From positions 1-49,599 of the forward strand of contig JBDTOI010000010.1 in NCBI GenBank assembly GCA_039933315.1: a DNA stretch of 49,599 bases, read 5' to 3'. Position 1 is the stretch's first letter, and each line of letters opens with the position of its first letter. Made by a program: the position numbers and the translations under genes. Below, piece by piece: positions 8,274-14,961 of the stretch. Below the pieces are notes generated by a model. It did not search any database. It had not been told where the DNA came from and saw only the letters and a program-made list of their open reading frames with translations. The DNA is from DASXRU01 sp039933315 (lineage in GTDB: Bacteria; Acidobacteriota; Blastocatellia; Pyrinomonadales; Pyrinomonadaceae).

Positions 8274-8915
8274 TTAAAGATTAAATTCGAGCAAATGTCC
8301 CAGTTTGTCTTTTTTCGTGTGAAGGTACCTCGCAGCGGTTTCGTGCGATTTCACTTCGATGGAAACGCGCTCAACAATCTCCAGCCCAGCCTCTTCCAAT
8401 GCGCGAAGCTTCAAAGGGTTGTTTGACAATACACGTACTTTGCAGAGTCCCAGATCGAAAAGTACTTCCGCGCATTGCTTGTACTCGCGCAAGTCAACAG
8501 CCAGGCCCAACTGCTCGTTGGCCTCTACCGTGTCTGCCCCTTCATCCTGCAACGCATACGCACGAATCTTATTGAGAATCCCAATGCCTCTGCCTTCCTG
8601 CTGTTGGTAAACAACGGCGCCACAGCCTTCTTCCTGAATAAGTTGCATTGTGTGATGAAGTTGCGGGCCGCAATCACATTTCGTGGAACCGAAGACATCA
8701 CCTGTCAAACATTGCGAGTGAATTCTTACAAGGGTGGGAGTCTCGCGTTGCATCTCTCCCTTGAATAGGACCACGAATTCTTCGTCAGAGATAAGCGAAC
8801 GATAACCGGCGATCTTAAAGGCACCCCATTCAGTAGGCAGATTTGCCACTGCTACCTTTTCAATGGACAAGGGTTGCGTGGCCCAGGGGCACGCTTCTGG
8901 CGCTTCTTTGATCAA
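8274..8915 (-). CDS. ribA: GTP cyclohydrolase II
   Basis: A 213-residue enzyme that converts GTP to 2,5-diamino-6-ribosylamino-4-pyrimidinone 5'-phosphate, formate and pyrophosphate, the first step of riboflavin synthesis in the cytosol. The zinc cysteines C69, C80 and C82 are seen in RIHSQCLTGDVFGSTKCDC, and the QQQEGRGIGIL active-site motif follows. It is a stand-alone RibA without the RibB domain often fused in other phyla. The start is a TTG at 8915 with AAGGAG 10 nt upstream; no ATG fits. No FMN riboswitch is recognisable upstream and no other rib gene is near. A TATAAT-like box (plus 9024-9029, read on the minus strand) may belong to its promoter. Confidence 0.93.
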   Translation of the reverse strand: MIKEAPEACPWATQPLSIEKVAVANLPTEWGAFKIAGYRSLISDEEFVVLFKGEMQRETPTLVRIHSQCLTGDVFGSTKCDCGPQLHHTMQLIQEEGCGAVVYQQQEGRGIGILNKIRAYALQDEGADTVEANEQLGLAVDLREYKQCAEVLFDLGLCKVRVLSNNPLKLRALEEAGLEIVERVSIEVKSHETAARYLHTKKDKLGHLLEFNL

Positions 8916-9193
8916 AACCGATAGACTCCTTCGGATCGTGTCCCAACTCTGGATGGGTCGCCTGCACTATAGCCTGGCCCCAGTTAAGGGTTCTGAACAC
9001 CGCTGATAACCTTTGACGGCTTCATTATAGGAGCAAGCTCGCGGCAGCCACAAGGTGGGGACATTAACCTTGTTGAGAAGTACCCATGAATCAACGTTGC
9101 TGAGCAACCATGTGCGCGCTAAGATTAACCTGGCATCCCCTTAAGCGAATCCTCCCTGTATTCTGAAAGCGCGGTTTGGTTGGCAAGAATAAA

Positions 9194-10189
9194 ATGTCGC
9201 GTGAAGCAAACGAAGAATCACTGGACAAAACCAAGCTAATGCGCGAGACGGCGGATCTGCCGGAGGCGGGTCGTGATCGCCGGCCGGCCCTGGTTTTCCT
9301 GCGCGGCGAACTGCTTGCAGTCCCTATACCGTTGGAGCGGGATGAGGTGATCCTCGGACGGGCACTAGAAGCGGACGTGCGGGTCAACGATGCGCGTGCC
9401 TCTCGCCTTCACGCTCGGATCAATACAGAGCTGGATAAGGAGACCGGTGAAATTCGCTACCGCGTAACCGACCTCGGTTCCACTAATGGCACATTACTAA
9501 ACGGACGGGCAATTACTGATGCATTCCTGCAAGATGGTGACAAACTGGTGATCGGCGAGCATATGCTTAGGTTCGAGATGCTCGACGAGATCGATCGCGA
9601 GTTCCAGCAACAGATTCACCGGCTGCTTGTGCATGATGAGCTGACTGGACTGCTGACGAGTAAATCCTTCTTTTCGGAACTGCGGCGCGAGGCGGCGCGC
9701 GCTGAATTGGAAACGCTGCCATTTTGCGTGCTAATGATGGACATAGATCACTTCAAGGAGGTCAACGATACCTACGGTCATCTTGCTGGTAGTCAAACTC
9801 TTGAGGACATAGGGGTCGTCATCAAGCGCGCTTTGCGTGCGGGCGATGTGGCAGCGCGATTCGGGGGAGAGGAGTTTGCGGCCTTCTTACTGGAAGCGGA
9901 TTATGCCCAGGGCCTGGTGGCAGCTGAGCGAGTGCGGGCGGCCATTGAGCGCCACGCGTTTCCCGCATCTCGTCGCGGAACTGGTGATATCGAGCGTACT
10001 CATCAGATCACCATTAGCGTCGGCGTGGCGTCCTATCCGGATGACGCGCGCGATCCAATTCAATTGGTCGAACTGGCCGATTCCGCCCTCTATCGCGCCA
10101 AGCGGAGTGGCCGGAATAGAGTTTGTGCTTATCGCCTGTCGCTCGCAGTTACCGAAAAGACTGAGAAGTTCCCCGGGCAGGAGCAATAG
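9194..10189 (+). CDS. FHA-GGDEF diguanylate cyclase
   Basis: A 331-residue cytosolic signalling protein. Residues about 54-127 form an FHA domain (ILGRALEADVRVND, ASRLHARI, LGSTNGTLLNGR), which binds phosphothreonine peptides. Residues about 148-325 form a GGDEF domain with DELTGL, the metal Asp in MDIDHFKEVND, the catalytic loop GGEEF (224-228) and the inhibitory I-site RAGD (215-218), five residues before GGEEF. It is therefore predicted to make cyclic di-GMP with product inhibition, gated by a Ser/Thr kinase signal. The start is set at ATG 9194; an in-frame TTG at 9176 is possible. It lies just upstream of type IV pilus genes, which fits control of pili by c-di-GMP. Two short hairpins (9050-9073 and 9096-9108) lie in the 5' region. 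Confidence 0.9.
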   Translation: MSREANEESLDKTKLMRETADLPEAGRDRRPALVFLRGELLAVPIPLERDEVILGRALEADVRVNDARASRLHARINTELDKETGEIRYRVTDLGSTNGTLLNGRAITDAFLQDGDKLVIGEHMLRFEMLDEIDREFQQQIHRLLVHDELTGLLTSKSFFSELRREAARAELETLPFCVLMMDIDHFKEVNDTYGHLAGSQTLEDIGVVIKRALRAGDVAARFGGEEFAAFLLEADYAQGLVAAERVRAAIERHAFPASRRGTGDIERTHQITISVGVASYPDDARDPIQLVELADSALYRAKRSGRNRVCAYRLSLAVTEKTEKFPGQEQ

Positions 10190-10242
10190 CCCTAGCGCCC
10201 TCCAGCCGCCTTTTTGCAACTGTAATAGCCATTAGGGCGTTT

Positions 10243-10280
10243 AAAGGAGGTGAACCAGCGACGCTCTGATGTTGCGTCGC
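10243..10280 (+). promoter_or_regulatory. Extended Shine-Dalgarno-like sequence (16S 3'-end complement) followed by a hairpin
   Basis: AAAGGAGGTGAACCAGC at 10243-10259 matches the reverse complement of the usual 16S rRNA 3' end (AAAGGAGGTGATCCAGC) at all but one base. It runs into a perfect hairpin GCGACGC-TCTGATGTT-GCGTCGC ending at 10280. No convincing gene starts at a normal distance: the first ATG (10269) is 18 nt away inside the hairpin and opens only 33 codons. PilN starts about 90 nt downstream. Confidence 0.35.
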
Positions 10281-10305
10281 TTTACAGTGGGCGGTATCCT
10301 TTCAA

Positions 10306-10336
10306 TTGACCTAAGTTTCCGCGTGTTTCCTAATAT
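10306..10336 (+). promoter_or_regulatory. Candidate promoter for the pilus operon
   Basis: TTGACC at 10306-10311 and TAATAT at 10331-10336 are separated by 19 nt. Transcription would begin about 6-7 nt after the -10 box, at or next to the GTG at 10342, so the pilN message may be leaderless. The spacer is longer than ideal, so this is tentative. Confidence 0.35.
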
Positions 10337-10341
10337 AAGCT

Positions 10342-10989
10342 GTGAGCGCAAGACTAAATCTGGCAAGTGAACCCTTCGGCAATCGTGCCTTGCCGTGGAC
10401 TCTAATCGTCGTTATCACGCTCTCGTCGTTGATTGCGCTGGCCTTTATCCTGCGGGCGGCAAGCCAGACGAGTCGGCATGTTGATATCGCCCAACGCGAT
10501 GTAATTAGCCTGCGTCAGCAGATGGATACGCTGAAACAAAAATCCGACCAGGTCAAGGTTGCCCTCAGTCCAGAACAGTTGCAGACACTCCAGGCGGCGC
10601 ACACGCTCGTAGATCGCAAGCGGTTCTCATGGTCTCGGCTTTTCTCGGATTTGGAATTGGCACTTCCCGGCACCGTTCGCGTCACGAGAATCAGCGTAAA
10701 AAACGTACTAGTGCGGGGCGATCAAACAGTGGCCGATTTGCAATTGACCGTTATTAGTAAGAATGCCGCGACGATAACGCAAATGATTTCGGATATGGAC
10801 GCGGCTGGCACATTCCACGCAGAACTCGTTTCACAGAACCTGCAAAAGGGCCGAGGCGAGATTGGCACCGAATACGTTATGAACGCGCACTACGAGCCTC
10901 GCAACGGTGTACCAAGTGGCTCCCTAAGCGGCGCGAACCTCGCAGCCATGGAATCGTCGACTGTAGCGACGAATGGAGGTCGGCGATGA
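10342..10989 (+). CDS. pilN: PilN-like type IV pilus inner-membrane assembly protein
   Basis: A 215-residue bitopic membrane protein. A short N-terminal cytosolic segment (NLASEPFGNR, like the PilM-binding motif of PilN) precedes one membrane helix (LPWTLIVVITLSSLIALAFIL), a coiled-coil (about 50-90) and a ferredoxin-like periplasmic domain (RVTRISVKN...). PilN pairs with PilO to link the cytosolic PilM ring to the outer-membrane secretin. The start is GTG 10342, with no Shine-Dalgarno visible; see the leaderless promoter. Its stop overlaps pilO by 4 nt. No pilM gene precedes it here, which is unusual for this operon. Confidence 0.75.
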   Translation: MSARLNLASEPFGNRALPWTLIVVITLSSLIALAFILRAASQTSRHVDIAQRDVISLRQQMDTLKQKSDQVKVALSPEQLQTLQAAHTLVDRKRFSWSRLFSDLELALPGTVRVTRISVKNVLVRGDQTVADLQLTVISKNAATITQMISDMDAAGTFHAELVSQNLQKGRGEIGTEYVMNAHYEPRNGVPSGSLSGANLAAMESSTVATNGGRR

Positions 10990-11777
10990 GTTCTGAACAG
11001 CCCTCCGACACCCATACTCCATCACGTCGCGCGCAAATCAAGGTTCGCCTCGACCGGCTGAAGAAATCCCGACAGCGAAAAACTCTGGGTGTAGCCGAGA
11101 TTGCAGGGTTGGCCGGGGCCGCCTTCCTGCTGTTGCTAGCCCTCATCTCTTATTTCTACTTCCTGTCCCCTTCCTATCGGGAGCTCGAATCTCTGCAGCG
11201 CGAACGCTCGAGGCTGCAAACCCAACTCCGCAACGCGCAGGAAGGCTACCAGCATTACGCGGACACGAAAACGACGGTGGCCACCATCAACGCCAGTTTG
11301 GAAAATTTTGAGAACGGTCATCTTGCTGCCCGCGGCACAGGGCGCATGGCTCTTTATACCGAGCTGAATCAGTTGATTAAGCGCAACGGCCTTCGGAATA
11401 CCGCCGGGCCCACCTACAGCATGCTGGCGCCGCTCGGACCGAAAGCCCAGCAGCAATCCACGGGTAGCACGGAGCGCCAGGGAAATGCCAAGTGGCAAAG
11501 CGTCTTCCCAGGCATTGGCGTTAGTGTCACGGTAGAGGGTGGGTACCAGAACCTGCGTCACTTTCTGCGCGACATCGAGACCAGCCGGCAGTTTCTGATA
11601 ATCAACGCTGTGGAGCTCGAGAGCGGAACTGAAACGAATGTTGCACTGGACGGCGATGGTTCCGGATCCACTTCAGGCCAGCGTGGAGCGCCGATTAGTT
11701 TACGTTTGGAAATGGCAACTTACTTCCAACGCGGCGTAACGGACTCAACCACATCTCCTGACGGGCCGGCAAACTAA
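10986..11777 (+). CDS. pilO: PilO-like type IV pilus assembly protein
   Basis: A 263-residue protein starting in the ATGA overlap with pilN. It has a basic N-terminus (RLKKSRQRK), one membrane helix (AGLAGAAFLLLLALISYFYFL, about 40-60), a coiled-coil (YRELESLQRERSRLQTQL) and a periplasmic domain ending in a low-complexity Gly/Ser stretch. The block VSVTVEGGYQNLRHFLRDIETS is typical of PilO. It forms heterodimers with PilN. The position between pilN and the PilP-like gene supports the call. Confidence 0.75.
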   Translation: MSSEQPSDTHTPSRRAQIKVRLDRLKKSRQRKTLGVAEIAGLAGAAFLLLLALISYFYFLSPSYRELESLQRERSRLQTQLRNAQEGYQHYADTKTTVATINASLENFENGHLAARGTGRMALYTELNQLIKRNGLRNTAGPTYSMLAPLGPKAQQQSTGSTERQGNAKWQSVFPGIGVSVTVEGGYQNLRHFLRDIETSRQFLIINAVELESGTETNVALDGDGSGSTSGQRGAPISLRLEMATYFQRGVTDSTTSPDGPAN

Positions 11778-11785
11778 AGGAATTC

Positions 11786-12670
11786 ATGGCTCTTATTCAA
11801 ACGAATTTTCCAGCTGACCGTAAGAAGCTGATTGCGGCAATTGGGTTAGGCGTGGTAGCCCTAGCGGTCCTCTCCTACGCCCTGTTTGGTTCATCCAGCA
11901 CTTCAAACGTGCCCGCCGGAGGGCGTAAACCCAATCAGCCGCGTCAGGCTTCGGATGTGAAGCTACCCACCTTGCCCCAGGAAGACCTCGCGCCAGTTCA
12001 ACCGATCCCTGCTAACTTCACCATTGCCGCTGGTTCCGAAGCGAGACGTAACATTTTTGCTTTTTACGTGCCGCCCCCGACCCCGTTACCGACAGTGCAG
12101 GTGCCGCTTCCCTCTCCCACTCCTACTCCGCCACTTTTGCTGGCATCGCTTTCGCCGGCCAGCGTATATGCCCGCACGGCCGATTTCACCATGGAGATTT
12201 CGGGAGACAAGTTTACACCGGCTGTCCGCGTCGCAATTGATGGCAGGGCGTTGCCTACTCGTTTCATAGGTCCGCAACAGCTCGCAGCCACAGTTTCAGC
12301 GACGCTAATCGCAAACCCGGGAACACGTCAGGTGAGCGTGCTAACATCCGACGGCAAGTTATACTCCAACGAAGCGACCTTGAATGTCGCTACACCACCC
12401 ACGCCGAATTACAGCTTTGTTGGGATCATTGGGAAGCCTCACTTCGACGATTGGGCAATTCTCCAGGACAAGAACAGCAAAGAGATTTTGAACGTGCAGC
12501 GCGGCGACGTAATAGGTGGCCGGTTCCGCGTAACCAGCATTTCCGAGCGAGAGCTCGTGGTAACAGACACTAATCTTAAGATTAAGCATCCGATACCTTT
12601 TACTCGCGACTCCTCGCTGGGAAATCAGATGAGACCCCCGCCGCGGGCCGATACTGACGAGGAACCCTAA
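11786..12670 (+). CDS. PilP/GspC-like periplasmic protein with an IPT/TIG-like insert
   Basis: A 294-residue protein with an N-terminal membrane anchor (LIAAIGLGVVALAVLSYALF), a Pro-rich linker (PPPTPLPTVQVPLPSPTPTPP), an Ig-like IPT/TIG-type segment (about 115-200) and a C-terminal beta domain (SFVGIIGKPHFDDWAILQ... ILNVQRGDVIGGRFRVTSI) that resembles the PilP/GspC HR domain, which touches the secretin. The order PilN-PilO-this gene supports a PilP role. Classical PilP is a lipoprotein; this one has no lipobox and is membrane anchored, closer to GspC. AAGGAA precedes ATG 11786. Confidence 0.6.
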   Translation: MALIQTNFPADRKKLIAAIGLGVVALAVLSYALFGSSSTSNVPAGGRKPNQPRQASDVKLPTLPQEDLAPVQPIPANFTIAAGSEARRNIFAFYVPPPTPLPTVQVPLPSPTPTPPLLLASLSPASVYARTADFTMEISGDKFTPAVRVAIDGRALPTRFIGPQQLAATVSATLIANPGTRQVSVLTSDGKLYSNEATLNVATPPTPNYSFVGIIGKPHFDDWAILQDKNSKEILNVQRGDVIGGRFRVTSISERELVVTDTNLKIKHPIPFTRDSSLGNQMRPPPRADTDEEP

Positions 12671-12688
12671 CTTAATCAGAGTTCAACT

Positions 12689-13375
12689 ATGAACCTCCGG
12701 TTCCTACACTTCTTAGTGCGTAAACTGCCTATGCGTTTGGTGTCATATCATCAATCCGAAAGAGGCTACACCCTCGTCGCCTTGATAGGACTGATGACAA
12801 TCATGGCCTTGTTTGCGTTAGCTGCGGCGCCTAGCCTGCACCAGCAGGCGCAACGGGAACGCGAAAAGGATGCGATCTTTCGCGGTGAGCAGGTCGCTGA
12901 TGCTATTCGTCTGTACTACAAATATCGAGCATCACAGAATGCGCGCGGAATACCAGGACTTCCGACTTCAATGGATCAACTACTCGAAGGGGTTCAGCGG
13001 GGCACAAAGAAGCTGCAAATCCTGCGAATATCGGCCGCAAAAGACCCGCTTTCAACAGATGGCGACTGGAGGTTGGTCGGCCCTAACACGCAGCAACTAA
13101 TAGACTTCGAGCGTAGTGTGATCATTTATTCTGGCAATAATTTACCGGTTACCACCGATCCCGATCTGAAAGGGCAGCAAGACGCGTTCGCGCCTCCCCT
13201 CGGTGGCGTCATCAATTTTGGGTCGACGCAAACGTCTTCTGGTGGCGATGATAGCTTCGCTAGCTCGAGCGGACCTTTCGTGGGCGTTGCTAGTAGAAGT
13301 CGACGCAACTCGATCATCAACTACTACGGAATTGGTCGCCACGATCAATGGATCTTTACTCCTCTGTTTCGTTAG
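12689..13375 (+). CDS. Type IV pilin-like/pseudopilin protein without the usual Glu5
   Basis: A 228-residue protein with a prepilin signal: basic leader, then G26/Y27-TLVALIGLMTIMALFALAAAPSL, a class III hydrophobic helix of the kind cut by PilD. Mature residue 5 is Ala where nearly all major pilins have Glu. The following REREKDAIFRGEQVADAIRLYYKYR resembles GspG-type pseudopilins, and the C-terminal half (DPLSTDGDWRLVGPN) is a globular domain of unknown fold. The start is ATG 12689; an in-frame ATG at 12731 would give a 12-residue leader, and neither has a strong ribosome site. As last gene of the pilus operon it may be a minor or structural pseudopilin. Confidence 0.7.
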   Translation: MNLRFLHFLVRKLPMRLVSYHQSERGYTLVALIGLMTIMALFALAAAPSLHQQAQREREKDAIFRGEQVADAIRLYYKYRASQNARGIPGLPTSMDQLLEGVQRGTKKLQILRISAAKDPLSTDGDWRLVGPNTQQLIDFERSVIIYSGNNLPVTTDPDLKGQQDAFAPPLGGVINFGSTQTSSGGDDSFASSSGPFVGVASRSRRNSIINYYGIGRHDQWIFTPLFR

Positions 13376-13676
13376 CACTCGATTCAACATCTCCTCGACA
13401 TTTACGCGATTGATTTTGGAGATCGAACTCGATCCTTTTCTCTGTGTCAGCGTCGCTCACGGCGATCAGATTTCGGAAAATGATGACAACGAGAGCGCAC
13501 TTCACACCCTCTCTCGAAGAAAATAATTCGCTTGATAAGGTAATAAGTTGTTGACAACTGTGCGTTTTAAGTTTATATAGCAAGATGTTGTGCGTCGTTT
13601 ACTCTAGTCCACAAGAAGTACCTCGACACAGTATCTTGTGGTCATAACCACTAAACCGAAAAGGAGCACCGACACT
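13376..13676. other. Intergenic region between the pseudopilin and the Lys-rich peptide gene
   Basis: About 300 bases. No gene is convincing. It holds the promoter at 13551-13579 and about 90 nt of leader before the small gene. I see no clear terminator for the pilus operon. Confidence 0.6.
13551..13579 (+). promoter_or_regulatory. Sigma-70-type promoter of the Lys-rich peptide gene
   Basis: A perfect -35 TTGACA (13551-13556), a 17-nt spacer and TATATA (13574-13579). The surrounding AT-rich stretch and the isolated position point to a strong promoter for the small gene about 100 nt downstream. Confidence 0.7.
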
Positions 13677-13760
13677 ATGGCAACTAAAAAGAAGGCCGCC
13701 AAAAAGGGTGGCAAGAAGGCCGCCAAAAAGGGCGCCAAGAAGTCAGCCAAGAAGAGATAG
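13677..13760 (+). CDS. 27-residue Lys/Ala-rich histone H1-like peptide
   Basis: ATG 13677 with AAGGAG 11 nt upstream opens a 27-codon gene: MATKKKAAKKGGKK, then AAKKGAKKSAKKR. It consists of KKAAKKG-type repeats, 14 Lys and no acidic residue. This resembles the C-terminal tails of histone H1 and bacterial H1-like or HU-extension domains, so DNA or RNA binding and compaction is inferred. It has its own consensus promoter and a strong terminator, so it is a complete stand-alone gene. A role as a ribosome-associated basic peptide is also possible. Confidence 0.75.
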   Translation: MATKKKAAKKGGKKAAKKGAKKSAKKR

Positions 13761-13833
13761 CTCGTTCACCCAGGATACAACCACAACCTTCCACTGGCGC
13801 ACACACAAATCTGAGGCCTTAGTGGCCATATAA

Positions 13834-13880
13834 AGGAACGGCGAATGTTTTCAAGTGAAACACGCCGTTCCTATTCTTTT
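13834..13880 (+). terminator. Rho-independent terminator of the Lys-rich peptide gene
   Basis: AGGAACGGCG (13834-13843) pairs with CGCCGTTCCT (13863-13872), a 10-bp perfect stem with a 19-nt loop, followed by ATTCTTTT. It closes the small monocistronic unit. Confidence 0.8.
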
Positions 13881-13952
13881 GTTTGCGCTACCTATCACTA
13901 CTTCGTTATGCTTCCGCGCACCTGATTACGAGCATTGAATTGGAGGCCTGAC

Positions 13953-14294
13953 TTGCGAGAAACCGACGAGAGACCCTGGGGAAGCTTCGAGGTCCTGGAG
14001 GAACGCCCGGGATTCAAGGTAAAGCGTCTGGAAGTTAAGCCAGGTGCACGGCTCAGCTTGCAGCGACACTCGCGCCGCAGCGAACACTGGGTGGTGGTTC
14101 AAGGAATCGCTGATGTGGTTTGTGGGGATCGCGAATCACAACTTGAGCAGGGCAATCATATCTTTATCCCAGCTGAAACTAACCACCGGCTCGGCAACAG
14201 CGGCAGCTACCCGCTCACCCTGATAGAGGTACAGCTTGGCGACTACCTGGGCGAGGACGATATAGAGCGGCTCGAGGACGATTATAAAAGATAG
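13953..14294 (+). CDS. Cupin protein of the mannose-6-phosphate isomerase type II family
   Basis: A 113-residue single-domain cupin equal to the C-terminal domain of bifunctional ManC/type II phosphomannose isomerases: ERPWGSFEVL, KRLEVKPGARLSLQRHSRRSEHWVVVQG, then IFIPAETNHRLGN. The metal-binding His/Glu set (RHxxRSEHW and NHR) is present. Such enzymes interconvert mannose-6-P and fructose-6-P, but stand-alone cupins of this type are often unproven. The start is set at TTG 13953 because GGAGG lies 6 nt upstream; an earlier TTG at 13935 would sit before that site. Confidence 0.8.
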   Translation: MRETDERPWGSFEVLEERPGFKVKRLEVKPGARLSLQRHSRRSEHWVVVQGIADVVCGDRESQLEQGNHIFIPAETNHRLGNSGSYPLTLIEVQLGDYLGEDDIERLEDDYKR

Positions 14295-14328
14295 CCCGCT
14301 CTCTGTCCGTCGTTCGTCATTGAGCTTT

Positions 14329-14787
14329 ATGATTCGAATAGCATTGGTCGAGCCAGAGATCCCACCCAACACAGGCAATATTGCACGTTTGTGCGCAGCC
14401 ACGCGGGTACCTCTACATATAGTGGGGGCGACTGGGTTTCGTCTTGATGACCGCGCGGTGCGGCGTGCCGGCCTGGACTATTGGCCCGAAGTTGCTCTTG
14501 AGCGCCATCCCGATCTTGACTCGCTATACCTGGCGCTGCCTAGCGCGAAGTTCATTTACCTCACTACCAAAGCTCAGCGTCACTACTGGGAGTGGCACTT
14601 TGAAGAAAACGATTGTTTAGTCTTCGGGCGTGAAACACGGGGACTACCTGAAGACTTGCTAAGGAGTAATTGGAATCGTTGTCTCACAATCCCCATGCTC
14701 AACCCAAATGTTAGGAGCCTGAACCTCGCAACCTCCGTGGGGATCGTGCTCTATGAAGCTCTGCGACAAACAGGCGCATTCAAATAG
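14329..14787 (+). CDS. trmL: tRNA (cytidine(34)-2'-O)-methyltransferase
   Basis: A 152-residue SPOUT methyltransferase. It shows the N-terminal IALVEPEIPPNTGNIARLCAAT, the SAM-knot motifs FGRETRGLP and IPMLNPNVRSLNLATSVGIVLYEAL. TrmL methylates the 2'-O of wobble nucleotide 34 of tRNA-Leu in the cytosol as a homodimer. Length matches the minimal SPOUT family. ATG 14329 starts the conserved block directly; the upstream site is weak. It lies between the cupin and typA. Confidence 0.92.
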   Translation: MIRIALVEPEIPPNTGNIARLCAATRVPLHIVGATGFRLDDRAVRRAGLDYWPEVALERHPDLDSLYLALPSAKFIYLTTKAQRHYWEWHFEENDCLVFGRETRGLPEDLLRSNWNRCLTIPMLNPNVRSLNLATSVGIVLYEALRQTGAFK

Positions 14788-14961
14788 CGAAAAGCTTTTA
14801 CCCTCCTCTCGTTCACATCATGAACTAACACCTGCTCACCGCAAGGGACGAATCTGTCTTCCCTTATCGCTCGTTAAGAGAGTTCTGGAGCCATAAATGG
14901 TAAGATTGCTAGTTTCAACGCCATAAAAGAAAAGCGGGTTGCGCTGACTATAGGAACCAAG

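Noticed and set aside
8916..9060. FMN riboswitch upstream of ribA
   Set aside because: The conserved FMN-aptamer segments were not found on the minus strand here.
10269..10370. 33-codon frame after the extended Shine-Dalgarno
   Set aside because: The ATG is 18 nt from the site and within the hairpin, too far for normal initiation, and the frame overlaps pilN.
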